Shown here: positions 8,745 to 16,943 of the stretch, in pieces
Position numbering within the stretch: the first letter of the stretch is position 1
Layout: each line of letters opens with the position of its first letter
From: Alkalihalobacillus sp. LMS39
GTDB lineage: Bacteria; Bacillota; Bacilli; Bacillales; Bacillaceae_F
Length of the DNA stretch: 64,000 nt
Reading direction: 5' to 3'
Assembly (NCBI RefSeq): GCF_022812285.1
Contig: NZ_CP093300.1
Span: forward strand, 868,001-932,000
The notes under the pieces: model-generated
Seen by the model: only the letters and a program-made list of their open reading frames with translations
What the model was told of the DNA's origin: nothing
The model's database searches: none
Translations under genes and position numbers: made by a program

Positions 8745-10106
8745 TTGACTGTAATAGCAGAAGAAGTCCCAAATTCTATTCCAGAGAAAAAGATTATTTT
8801 CCTTTGGAGTTTTGCCGTTTGGCTTGTTGTCATGAATACAACGATGTTTAATGTTGCCCTACCTACGGTTATGACGGACTTAGCGTTAACGTCAACAACC
8901 GCTTCTTGGATTATTTCTAGTTACTCAATCGTGTTTGCGATCGGCACATTAACGTATAGCCGTTTATCAGATTATATCCCAATTGCAAGACTGTTGTTTA
9001 TCGGGCTAATTATGGTGGGAAGTGCTTCGATAATTGGATTTTTTGCTCACGAGTTTTACTTGTTACTACTGGCACGCATATTTCAAGCTGCAGGAGCAGG
9101 GGCTGTATTAGGATTAGGGTTAGTGTTAGCAAGTAAATATATTCCTTTATCAAGGCGAGGCCGAGCGATGGCTTTCATTTCGTCTGCTGCTTCACTTGGC
9201 TTTGGTCTAGGCCCAGTAATAGGTGGAGCGATTACAGAATATTTAGGTTGGAACTATTTATTTGCTGTGACCGCTATTGTTTTTTTCTTACTTCCATTTT
9301 TTCATCGATTACTGCCTAAAGAACAAGTGACTCGTGGGAAGTTTGATGTTGTTGGGGCTTTGCTAACAGGAGTTTGTGTGACGAGTAGCTTATTATTTTT
9401 CACATCATTCTCTTTTTATGTTTTAGCGGTTACGATTGTTGTGGCTATACTATTAATAATACATATTCAAAAAGTAAAGATGCCTTTTTTACGCCCGGAG
9501 TTATTTTCGCATCATCAATATGCAAAACTCCTTTATGTTGGATTCATTGTGTTTACTTTACATTTTTCTACGCTATTTATGATGCCGATTATTTTAACGG
9601 ATGTATATAAAATGGATGCAGCTCGAGTCGGACTCATTATTTTTCCGGGCGCGATTTTATCAGCTGTTGCAGCTCAAGTGATAGGTCGTATTATTGATCG
9701 CTTTGGAAATATGCCTTTGTTTTTAACAGGGCATGGATTGCTCTTGATTTCTACAATTTTATTTTCACTTACTGCCCAGGTTTCTCCTTTGTCTATTATG
9801 TTTTCGTATATGTTTATGAGTGTGGGCTTTTCCTCTTTAACTGCAAGTATGTCCAACGAAGTTACAAGAATATTGCCAGCTGCTTCTATCGGTTCAGGGA
9901 TGGGGATGCTACAATTATGTCAACTATTCGGGGGTGCTTTTGGAGTAACACTTTCAGGGGTTTTACTGAAGATGGAGCGGGGGATTTGGCCTGGTTTCCT
10001 TTATCAAGAAGTGTTTTTTTACTTTACTATCATTGTCTGCACTTCTTTTCTAACGGCACTGTTTTACAGACAAAAACTAAATGAAAAAAAGTCCTTTACG
10101 TTGTAA
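8745..10106 (+). CDS. MFS drug-efflux-type transporter (TetA(L)/DHA2-like)
   Basis: Inner-membrane proton-coupled antiporter-type MFS protein of 453 aa with about 14 transmembrane segments. The loop motif RLSDYIPIARLLF corresponds to MFS motif A. The antiporter motif C region GFGLGPVIGGAITEYLGWNYLF is of the type found in TetA(L)/TetA(K), and the length also fits. TTG 8745 is the start, with a perfect AAAGGAGG eight bases upstream. It follows the hydrolase gene and ends in a terminator. Drug specificity cannot be read from sequence; a housekeeping solute or sodium/proton role is equally possible. Confidence 0.85.
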   Translation: MTVIAEEVPNSIPEKKIIFLWSFAVWLVVMNTTMFNVALPTVMTDLALTSTTASWIISSYSIVFAIGTLTYSRLSDYIPIARLLFIGLIMVGSASIIGFFAHEFYLLLLARIFQAAGAGAVLGLGLVLASKYIPLSRRGRAMAFISSAASLGFGLGPVIGGAITEYLGWNYLFAVTAIVFFLLPFFHRLLPKEQVTRGKFDVVGALLTGVCVTSSLLFFTSFSFYVLAVTIVVAILLIIHIQKVKMPFLRPELFSHHQYAKLLYVGFIVFTLHFSTLFMMPIILTDVYKMDAARVGLIIFPGAILSAVAAQVIGRIIDRFGNMPLFLTGHGLLLISTILFSLTAQVSPLSIMFSYMFMSVGFSSLTASMSNEVTRILPAASIGSGMGMLQLCQLFGGAFGVTLSGVLLKMERGIWPGFLYQEVFFYFTIIVCTSFLTALFYRQKLNEKKSFTL

Positions 10107-10120
10107 TAAAGGACTTTTTT
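10086..10120 (+). terminator. Terminator of the hydrolase-MFS operon
   Basis: Stem GTCCTTTA/TAAAGGAC flanked by A and T runs; it overlaps the MFS stop codon. Confidence 0.85.
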
Positions 10121-10138
10121 GGTTTTTGTTGTGCCCAT

Positions 10139-10723
10139 TCACTTAAATCCCATTAACCTTTTTACTTCATCACAGTTTTCTTTCGATGTTAATCGTTCAA
10201 GTAGAGTGAAAGCAACATCAAATCCAGTTGCAGGGTTATAAGATGTTATAACATTCTTATCCATCACTACAGGTTCGTCTGGTATTACGATGGCTCCAAA
10301 GTCAGCTAATTGTTGTTGACGAAGCGGGTTTAAATTATAAGTCGTCGCCCGTTTTCCTTTTAAGATCCCGCTTTTTCCTAATACAAGAGATCCAACACAA
10401 ATGGCAGCGATCCATTTTCCTTTAGCATCAAAGTCTCGAATGAATTGAAGCACTTCTTCTTGAAACGCATCCTCATAAAAATGAGCATGTTCAAAACCAC
10501 CAGGTAAAGCAAGGGCATCAAAGTCATCAACGGTCACTTCAGATAATTGTTTTTCAGGTGTAACCGTAAAGTTCCATGTGCATGTTAATGTTGGTTTAGT
10601 GCCCACGGTAATGAGTTGCGTTGTTCCATCGCCTTCTACGGCATTCCAACCGAAAACGTCTGTGAAGACACTCGCTTCTACTGCTTCAAATCCATTAGGC
10701 AAAAGCAAACAAATTTTTTTCAT
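10139..10723 (-). CDS. DJ-1/PfpI family protein
   Basis: Cytosolic DJ-1/PfpI-superfamily protein of 194 aa. Glu16 (NGFEAVEA) and the nucleophile-elbow Cys109 (WIAAICVGSLVLG) are the conserved residues; His after Cys, typical of PfpI proteases, is replaced by Val, so it is closer to the ThiJ/DJ-1-like branch. Family roles include protein or nucleotide deglycation, chaperoning and redox sensing; none can be assigned here. ATG 10723 has AGAGG seven bases upstream. Single gene, convergent with the MFS operon. Confidence 0.85.
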   Translation of the reverse strand: MKKICLLLPNGFEAVEASVFTDVFGWNAVEGDGTTQLITVGTKPTLTCTWNFTVTPEKQLSEVTVDDFDALALPGGFEHAHFYEDAFQEEVLQFIRDFDAKGKWIAAICVGSLVLGKSGILKGKRATTYNLNPLRQQQLADFGAIVIPDEPVVMDKNVITSYNPATGFDVAFTLLERLTSKENCDEVKRLMGFK

Positions 10724-10810
10724 CTCAAAACCTCTTTTCAAGAAATTACTATAATCATACTATGTTGTTGTAAATTGGTAAACGTAAATTAGTGCTTGGG
10801 GTTTAACAAA

Positions 10811-10851
10811 TAAAAAAGTGTATGGATTCTGTTGCTCCATACACTTTTTTT
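10811..10851 (-). terminator. Terminator of the diguanylate cyclase gene
   Basis: Stem GTGTATGGA/TCCATACAC with a nine-base loop, flanked by A6 and T6 runs, so it could act in both directions. It lies nine bases past the cyclase stop. Confidence 0.85.
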
Positions 10852-10859
10852 CGCTTACT

Positions 10860-12071
10860 TTAACTAAAAAAATGATATTGATTTTTTCCATTATCTTTCG
10901 CTTTATACATGGCATGGTCTGCGTGAATAATAAGCTGTTGGGCGTCCTTGCCATCCCGTGGAAAAAAGCTAATGCCAATACTTAATGTCACCGAAACAGG
11001 TTCACCTGAAATGGTAAACGGTTTTGCGACTTCTTTTAAGAGTCGTTCTGCAAGAAGGCCTATCGTAAATTCATCCCCATGTTCGACAACGATAATGAAC
11101 TCATCACCGCCGAGTCTCCCAACATGGCCATCCTTTTTAATGCAGGCTAAAATGCGGCGAGATAAATCAATTAGTAAAGTATCTCCAGCAGCATGACCGA
11201 ACGTGTCATTCACATTTTTAAATCCATCTAAATCTAAAAATAACACCGCACCAGATTGATTATCTGTTTTCGGATGATCAAGTGTGTTTTGTAAAAATTC
11301 GTGAATAAATTTCCGATTAGGTAAGTCGGTCAGAAAATCATAATACGCCATTCTTCTAATTTTTTCTTCTGCCTTTTTTCGTTCTGTTATATCAAAAACA
11401 ACGCCATTTATTTTTACAAGTTTGTTGTCTTTATCATATATTGGTGTCGCTTTATCTTGAACCCACCGAATGTCCCCATCAGGCCGAATGATGCGGAATT
11501 CTGTATTCGTTGGATTTCCTAATAAAGCTTGTCGATTCATTTCATCAACGATATCAACATCTTCAGGATAAACGACTTTATCCCATAAATTTGGATTTTG
11601 TTTAAAGTCATCCCCCGAATACCCATATAACAATTCGATTCCAGTTGAGATAATAATGGTGTCTGTTTTTAAATCATGGGACCATATTGTCGCATCGAGT
11701 GAATTAAAAATATCTTCAAGGTCTGTATGCTTTTCTTTTAGTTTATCTGCTAAAAACCCTATAGAAAATGCCAGTATAAATTGAAGAAGTGCACTGGAGA
11801 GAAAAACAAATAACTCAGATGTCTTGAGGCCGAATTTGAAAAACTCGTTCAGTTCCCATAAAAAGTGGAAAGCAATGGAAACGATTGCAATAGTCAGACC
11901 ACCTCGTAAGCCCGAGTAATAGGATGTTAACACAACAGCCCCTAAATAAATAAACCAGAGACTTCCGATTGGTGTTTCATAGAGGAACATGTCAACAATG
12001 AGAGGTGCGAGTAATATAAGGATAATGGTAATTTTAATCCTGTTCGGAACAAGTCGTAATGAAGCTAACAC
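10860..12071 (-). CDS. Membrane PAS-GGDEF diguanylate cyclase
   Basis: Makes cyclic-di-GMP from two GTP. It has 403 aa: about four N-terminal membrane segments (residues 8-105), a PAS domain with its PAC end (NTEFRIIRPDGDIRWVQDK, then FDITERKKAEE), and a C-terminal GGDEF domain. The GGDEF signature is intact (RLGGDEFIIV), with DFLTDLPNR at the domain start, so catalysis is likely. The product-inhibition RxxD site five residues upstream of GGDEF is absent (IKKD). The start is GTG 12071 with AAGGAGG nine bases upstream; ATG 12149 upstream lacks a convincing ribosome-binding site. No EAL partner is nearby. Confidence 0.9.
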   Translation of the reverse strand: MLASLRLVPNRIKITIILILLAPLIVDMFLYETPIGSLWFIYLGAVVLTSYYSGLRGGLTIAIVSIAFHFLWELNEFFKFGLKTSELFVFLSSALLQFILAFSIGFLADKLKEKHTDLEDIFNSLDATIWSHDLKTDTIIISTGIELLYGYSGDDFKQNPNLWDKVVYPEDVDIVDEMNRQALLGNPTNTEFRIIRPDGDIRWVQDKATPIYDKDNKLVKINGVVFDITERKKAEEKIRRMAYYDFLTDLPNRKFIHEFLQNTLDHPKTDNQSGAVLFLDLDGFKNVNDTFGHAAGDTLLIDLSRRILACIKKDGHVGRLGGDEFIIVVEHGDEFTIGLLAERLLKEVAKPFTISGEPVSVTLSIGISFFPRDGKDAQQLIIHADHAMYKAKDNGKNQYHFFS

Positions 12072-12371
12072 TTTAAGTAACCTCCTTACCAAATAAAAAG
12101 AACACCCATTGGATGTATGTAAACAGACCATTAATGACGTCTTTTTCATTTGGCCTGTGTGTTAGCTATAGTAAACACGGTGATAATATTAAAATACCAC
12201 TAAAGTTCTAGAAATGGAATTAGAATTAGTAAAAAACGTCCTTTTTCCTTAAGGAAAACATGTGAAAAATTGAATAATGTAGAGAAATAGGTATTTATAC
12301 CCGTAGTTTTGTGTGATATATTTATCATAAAAGTTTTTATATAAAATAATAAAAAAGAGAGGAGGAAAAAC

Positions 12372-13652
12372 GTGAAGAAGCTGATATTTGTTTTTGCGGC
12401 GTTATTAGTAGTAGGAGGCTGTGGAACAAAAGTAGATGTATCACCGTCCGTAGAGGAATTTCGATCAGAGAGAAGTTATTTTGCGGAAGAACAAAAGCAA
12501 TTAAAAGATGAACTTATTGTTGATTATATTGGTCTAGATTCTTTCGTTAATGAAGTTGAGGAAACGTTTGGAACACCAAGTGATGTTGCTGATTTTTCTC
12601 CTTCAAGTTATGAATATCGTTATGATGAAGTCGAATTTGTATTATTTGAAGATAAAGTTAAATGTATTGGGTTAACTTCTCCCGTTTTTTCAACTGAATC
12701 TGGTGTCAATGTAGGTCAATCATTTGACGAAGTTTTCCCTCTTTATCTCAATCGAGAATATTATGTCACTGCCGAGTCAGACTTTTTACTCGTTGTAGAA
12801 GAAGACTATATGATGTTTTTTGTGTTTTTAGCGAATGATCTGCATGCATTGGGATTAGCAGAAACAGAGTATTATGAACAAGTCGGTGATATGACATTAC
12901 ATGAAATGAAGGAGTATATAGCCAGTACATATGAAAATAATGAAGATGCAGTGTATGATGAAAATGATTATACTTACGAACAAAGTGATAAAGAACAATT
13001 TCACCATGACTCCATAATCGGTAATCATGACCAGTTATATGCTGCTATTATAGATGGAAATTCAGAAAAAGCCATTCAACTCGTTAGTGAATATTCCTAT
13101 GACTATAACGAGTTATTTAGTCCATCTCTGCACCCATCGCCATATTTCCAAACGAATTTCATTCATACAGCTGCGTATTATGGTGACCTTGAACTAGTAA
13201 AACAAATGGTTGAGTCTGGTGGGGATATCGAAAGTAAAGACCCTGACGGATATACTGTGTTATTTAAAGCGATTCAAACGAATAAAACAAAGATGGTTGA
13301 CTATTTGCTTGAATATGGGGCTGATCCTCATTATTTAGTGTATGACCAAACAGAACGATCGATGTCATATAGCTATACTCCGCTAATGATGGCGTCTGTT
13401 TATGGTAATCTAGCTGTGATTGAATCATTGCTTTACCGTGGTGTTGATGTAAATGCACAAAATATATTCGGTGAAACAGCATTAATGTTTGCAGTAAGAA
13501 ACAATCACATTGAAGCTGCCTCAACATTAATTGATTTTGGAGCGGACCTTTGGTTAACAGAAAATACAAATCGATATACAGTTTTTGATATGGTAGAACA
13601 TGAAGAGGAAATGAATGAACAGATGAAGCAGTGGGTAAGAGCTTTACATTAA
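12372..13652 (+). CDS. Ankyrin-repeat lipoprotein
   Basis: Secreted, lipid-anchored protein of 426 aa. The signal peptide ends in a lipobox LVVGGC (Cys17). A negatively charged region of about 220 residues has no family I recognise, and the C-terminal part (about 225-420) carries four to five ankyrin repeats with NFIHTAAYYGDLELVKQMVESG, DGYTVLFKAIQ, YTPLMMASVYGNL and FGETALMFAVRNN. GTG 12372 is the start, with AGAGGAGG upstream. Ankyrin repeats mediate protein binding, so a role on the outer membrane face in binding a partner is inferred. Monocistronic. Confidence 0.85.
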   Translation: MKKLIFVFAALLVVGGCGTKVDVSPSVEEFRSERSYFAEEQKQLKDELIVDYIGLDSFVNEVEETFGTPSDVADFSPSSYEYRYDEVEFVLFEDKVKCIGLTSPVFSTESGVNVGQSFDEVFPLYLNREYYVTAESDFLLVVEEDYMMFFVFLANDLHALGLAETEYYEQVGDMTLHEMKEYIASTYENNEDAVYDENDYTYEQSDKEQFHHDSIIGNHDQLYAAIIDGNSEKAIQLVSEYSYDYNELFSPSLHPSPYFQTNFIHTAAYYGDLELVKQMVESGGDIESKDPDGYTVLFKAIQTNKTKMVDYLLEYGADPHYLVYDQTERSMSYSYTPLMMASVYGNLAVIESLLYRGVDVNAQNIFGETALMFAVRNNHIEAASTLIDFGADLWLTENTNRYTVFDMVEHEEEMNEQMKQWVRALH

Positions 13653-13692
13653 AGAAAACACTTGAGCCTTTATGACTCAAGTGTTTTCTTTT
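13653..13692 (+). terminator. Terminator of the ankyrin lipoprotein gene
   Basis: Perfect 13-bp stem GAAAACACTTGAG/CTCAAGTGTTTTC with a nine-base loop, then TTTT. Confidence 0.9.
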
Positions 13693-13746
13693 AAACATAT
13701 AGGAATAAAAATTTGTATTCTAACGAAAAGACGCTCGCGTTTTTCA

Positions 13747-13786
13747 TATATGACAAATGTCATATACGAGTATTGACGTTTATGAC
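13747..13786 (+). promoter_or_regulatory. Predicted DesR operator of des
   Basis: A perfect inverted repeat TATATGACA-AA-TGTCATATA (13747-13766) is followed by a further half-site TTATGAC (13780-13786). Relative to the start predicted from TATAAT at 13810 they cover about -75 to -36, which agrees with the location of the two DesR boxes known for B. subtilis des. Assignment to DesR is by position and neighbouring desR. Confidence 0.7.
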
Positions 13787-13815
13787 TTATTAGTTTAGAT
13801 GGAATTTTCTATAAT
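13787..13815 (+). promoter_or_regulatory. Activator-dependent des promoter
   Basis: TATAAT (13810-13815) is perfect but the -35 (TTATTA, 13787-13792, spacing 17) is poor, as expected for a promoter needing phospho-DesR. The start would be near 13822. An alternative TTGACG (13773) with TAGATG (13796) exists. Confidence 0.6.
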
Positions 13816-13867
13816 AAAGGAGGAACAATATGAGAGATAAACGATTTATTTCTAGGAGGAAAACAGG

Positions 13868-14908
13868 ATGTCTTCAAAAAAAATTGCAAAGTTAAAAAAA
13901 GAGGTTGCCCCATTTGAAAAAACGGATACGAAAGCAAGTATTATACAACTGTTCAATACGCTAGGTCCATTAGTTGTTCTATGGTATGCTGCCTATTTGT
14001 CCTTGTCCATCTCATATTGGATTACGCTTCCCCTACTTATTGTTACTTCAGGATTTGTAATACGGACCTTTATTATATTTCATGATTGTTGTCATCAATC
14101 ATTTTTTAAAAGTCGATTAGCGAATGATATTATAGGAACGATTACAGGAGTTCTTACTCTTGTACCATATCAACAATGGAAACAGACACATTCGATCCAT
14201 CATGCTACAAGTTCTAACCTTGACAAACGAGGAACTGGTGACATGTGGATTTTAACAGTCGAAGAATATAAAGAGGCATCAATTTGGAAAAAAATTGCAT
14301 ATCGAGTTTATCGTAACCCACTTGTTATGTTTGGAATTGGTCCAATCGCAGTTTTTTTAATAGAATACCGCTTTAATCGTAAACAAGCGAAACGAAAAGA
14401 ACGAATCAATACGTATATTACAAATATCAGTATTGTTGCTTTATATAGTTTGTTAATTTGGGCTATCGGTTGGCAAGCGTTCCTTTTAATTCAAGGACCA
14501 GTATTTTTCGTGTCAGGTTTACTAGGAATATGGTTATTTTATGTACAACATCAGTTTGAAGATTCATACTTTGAACATGATGAAGAATGGAGTTATGTTC
14601 AAGCTGCCGTTGATGGAAGTTCATATTATAAGCTTCCAAAACTTCTTCAATGGATAACCGGTAACATTGGATATCACCATGTTCATCATTTAAGTCCTAG
14701 AGTTCCAAATTATAATCTAGAAAAAGCCCATGAAGCGACACCGCCATTGCAAAAAGCAACAACGATTACTCTGATGACAAGTTTAAAATCACTTCGTTAC
14801 AGATTATGGGATGAAAGTAAAAAAACATTTGTCAGCTATAAAGATGTAAAAGAAATCGTGGATAATAAGTTGATGGAACGAAATCCACAAAAACCTCAAC
14901 TCAAATAA
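13868..14908 (+). CDS. des: Membrane acyl-lipid (delta-5 type) fatty acid desaturase
   Basis: Inserts a double bond into acyl chains of existing phospholipids, restoring fluidity after cold shock; a di-iron integral membrane enzyme of 346 aa. Three histidine boxes are intact: HDCCH (72-76), HSIHH (108-112) and HHVHH (270-274). Long stretches match what I remember of B. subtilis Des (for example IFHDCCHQSFF and HATSSNLDKRGTGD). ATG 13868 has AGGAGG upstream. It heads des-desK-desR, and the promoter carries a predicted DesR operator. Confidence 0.95.
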   Translation: MSSKKIAKLKKEVAPFEKTDTKASIIQLFNTLGPLVVLWYAAYLSLSISYWITLPLLIVTSGFVIRTFIIFHDCCHQSFFKSRLANDIIGTITGVLTLVPYQQWKQTHSIHHATSSNLDKRGTGDMWILTVEEYKEASIWKKIAYRVYRNPLVMFGIGPIAVFLIEYRFNRKQAKRKERINTYITNISIVALYSLLIWAIGWQAFLLIQGPVFFVSGLLGIWLFYVQHQFEDSYFEHDEEWSYVQAAVDGSSYYKLPKLLQWITGNIGYHHVHHLSPRVPNYNLEKAHEATPPLQKATTITLMTSLKSLRYRLWDESKKTFVSYKDVKEIVDNKLMERNPQKPQLK

Positions 14909-14951
14909 TTTGATATGGTATAATTTAGGTGAATGACAAAGGGGGATAAAA

Positions 14952-16085
14952 ATGAAAAGCTGGAAAGAAAAGTTCCGCAAAAGTACGGGACTGAGTCCAT
15001 ATGTTTGGATTGTTTTCTATATCCTCCCCTTTTATTTTGTCTTCCATGCATCCTCGACCCCACAAATTATTAGTGGAGTTGTTATGATTGTCATTTATTT
15101 TGTTTGCTACGTGCTGTCCTTTGTCTCAAAAGGATGGCTTGTCTATTTTTGGACCAGTATACAAATTGCAATTTCAACAGCGATGAATTTATTATTTGGT
15201 TATATTTACTTTTTCCTTTTTCTCGCTTTTTTTATCGGGAATTTAAGAAACCGTGTCGCCTTTATTACATTATATATTATTCTATTAATTACGACGTTCG
15301 GAACAAGTTATTATGGTTTTATCACCCATCCCGTCTTCATTACGCAACTGCCATTTGTCTTTTTGAGTATTATTGCTGTGATTTTGTTACCGATCAGTAC
15401 GTATAACAAAAACAAAGAAGAGCGTTTACAAGGGCAACTGGAGATGGCAAATAAGCGAATTTCTGAGCTCGTGAAATTAGAAGAACGACAGCGTATTTCA
15501 AGAGACTTACATGATACACTTGGCCAAAAGCTATCATTGATTGGATTGAAAAGTGATTTAGCAGCAAAATTAGTGACAAAAGATCCAATAAAAGCACGGG
15601 CTGAAATTAAAGATGTTCAAAAAACAGCAAGAATAGCGTTAAAAGAAGTACGTGAATTAGTAACAAAGATGCGTGGAGCAAAATTAGAAGATGAAATATT
15701 CCGTGTCCGACAAATACTGAATGCTGCCTCTATCTCTTTTCAACTTAAAGGTAATTCAAAATTACCAAATACATCTTTAATTGCTGAAAATGTCGTCAGT
15801 ATGTGTATAAAAGAAGCTGTCACAAATGTAGTAAAGCATAGTAAAGCGACAGAATGTACGTTATCAATTGAACCGACAAGAGAAGATGTGATCGTAAAGG
15901 TAACAGACAACGGAATTGGTATACCTGATGGAAATCAACCAGTGTATGGAAGTGGTCTAAAAGGGATGAGAGAACGGCTAGAATTTGTAAATGGAACATT
16001 AGAGCTTTTATCTGATGATGGAACTACAGTTATCATCCGTGTACCGAATAACGCGAAACTAGTGGATGAGGAGGTGGAGGTATGA
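14952..16085 (+). CDS. desK: Thermosensor histidine kinase DesK
   Basis: Membrane thermosensor that phosphorylates DesR in the cold and dephosphorylates it in fluid membranes; 377 aa. The N-terminal about 150 residues form four to five membrane segments, followed by a coiled coil (about 152-185), HisKA_3 with RISRDLHDTLGQKLS (His187) and HATPase_c (EAVTNVVKHSKA, DNGIGIP, GSGLKGMRERLE). Length and histidine position match B. subtilis DesK. ATG 14952 follows AAAGGGGG. It overlaps desR by four bases (ATGA), indicating translational coupling. Confidence 0.94.
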   Translation: MKSWKEKFRKSTGLSPYVWIVFYILPFYFVFHASSTPQIISGVVMIVIYFVCYVLSFVSKGWLVYFWTSIQIAISTAMNLLFGYIYFFLFLAFFIGNLRNRVAFITLYIILLITTFGTSYYGFITHPVFITQLPFVFLSIIAVILLPISTYNKNKEERLQGQLEMANKRISELVKLEERQRISRDLHDTLGQKLSLIGLKSDLAAKLVTKDPIKARAEIKDVQKTARIALKEVRELVTKMRGAKLEDEIFRVRQILNAASISFQLKGNSKLPNTSLIAENVVSMCIKEAVTNVVKHSKATECTLSIEPTREDVIVKVTDNGIGIPDGNQPVYGSGLKGMRERLEFVNGTLELLSDDGTTVIIRVPNNAKLVDEEVEV

Positions 16086-16681
16086 TACGGGTCGTCATTG
16101 CAGAAGACCAAAAAATGCTACTAGGAGCACTAGCGGCCTTAATTGACTTTGAAGAAGATATGACAGTTGTCGGAAGTGCCAACAATGGTGAGGATGCCAT
16201 TCGTTTAGTGAAAGAGCATCACCCTGATATATGCATTATGGATATTGAAATGCCAGGGAAAAACGGCTTAGAAGCAGCTGAAGAATTGAAGGAAATGGAT
16301 TGCAAAGTCATCATTTTAACGACGTTTGCAAGGTCGGGTTATTTTGAACGTGCAGTGAAAGCGAAAGTTCATGGCTATATGTTAAAAGATAGTCCGAGTG
16401 AAGAACTCGCAAGTGCGATTCGAAATGTTATGGAAGGAAGAAGAATATATGCTTCCGAATTAGTCGATGAAGTATATGGTGAGGAAAACCCACTAACAGA
16501 TAGAGAAAGCGAAGTCCTTACGCTAATGGCTGAAGGAAAAAGCACAAAAGAAATTGCTAGTAAACTATTCATTACGAATGGTACGGTCCGTAATTACATC
16601 TCATCCATCCTCGACAAATTAGAAGTAAGCAACCGAATCGAAGCAATCACAAGATTTAAAGAAAAAGGATGGTTTAAATAA
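16082..16681 (+). CDS. desR: Response regulator DesR
   Basis: NarL-family DNA-binding response regulator of 199 aa that activates des. The receiver domain has the acidic pocket EDQ at 8-10, phospho-acceptor Asp54 (CIMDIEMPG) and Lys in LKDSPSEE near 101. The C-terminal LuxR-type helix-turn-helix spans about 133-190 (LTDRESEVLTLMAEGKSTKE). The start overlaps the desK stop. A long hairpin follows directly. The regulated target visible here is the des promoter. Confidence 0.94.
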   Translation: MIRVVIAEDQKMLLGALAALIDFEEDMTVVGSANNGEDAIRLVKEHHPDICIMDIEMPGKNGLEAAEELKEMDCKVIILTTFARSGYFERAVKAKVHGYMLKDSPSEELASAIRNVMEGRRIYASELVDEVYGEENPLTDRESEVLTLMAEGKSTKEIASKLFITNGTVRNYISSILDKLEVSNRIEAITRFKEKGWFK

Positions 16682-16730
16682 AAGGCACATTCGAAAGGTC
16701 GGGTTTTGACCTTTCGAATGTGCCTTTTGG
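16681..16730 (+). terminator. Long hairpin terminator after desR
   Basis: A stem of about 20 bp (AAAGGCACATTCGAAAGGTC and its inverse) with a short GGGTTTT loop, ending in TTTT. Its right half is part of the first 123-bp repeat copy, so the terminator may have arisen from that repeat. Confidence 0.75.
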
Positions 16731-16940
16731 CTAGGCGGAGCCCTGCCCGGTTTTAAGTCCGGACGAGTGTTTTTCTCGTCAGGACGAGCAGGAGCGAAGC
16801 CGTTTGCTTCGAAGGGAAAGGTCGGGTTTTGACCTTTCGAATGTGCCTTTTGGCTAGGCGGAGCCCTGCCGGGTTTTAAGTCCGGACGAGTGTTTTTCTC
16901 GTCAGGACGAGCAGGAGCGAAGCCGTTTACTTCGAAGGGA
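16694..16940. repeat. Tandem 123-bp GC-rich direct repeat, two copies
   Basis: Copies at 16694-16816 and 16817-16939 differ at about two positions. Each is much richer in GC than its surroundings and contains internal hairpins (AGGTC-GGGTTTT-GACCT; GACGAG-TGTTTTT-CTCGTC). The array lies between convergent desR and the ECF sigma gene, ending four bases from the latter's stop. Because 123 is a multiple of three it creates a spurious repeated reading frame on the minus strand, which I do not regard as a gene. Confidence 0.93.
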
Positions 16941-16943
16941 GAG

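Noticed and set aside
13830-13895. 21-aa upstream ORF before des with a perfect AAAGGAGG
   Set aside because: The transcription start predicted from TATAAT at 13810 is near 13822, which would cut off most of this ribosome-binding site; kept only as a curiosity.
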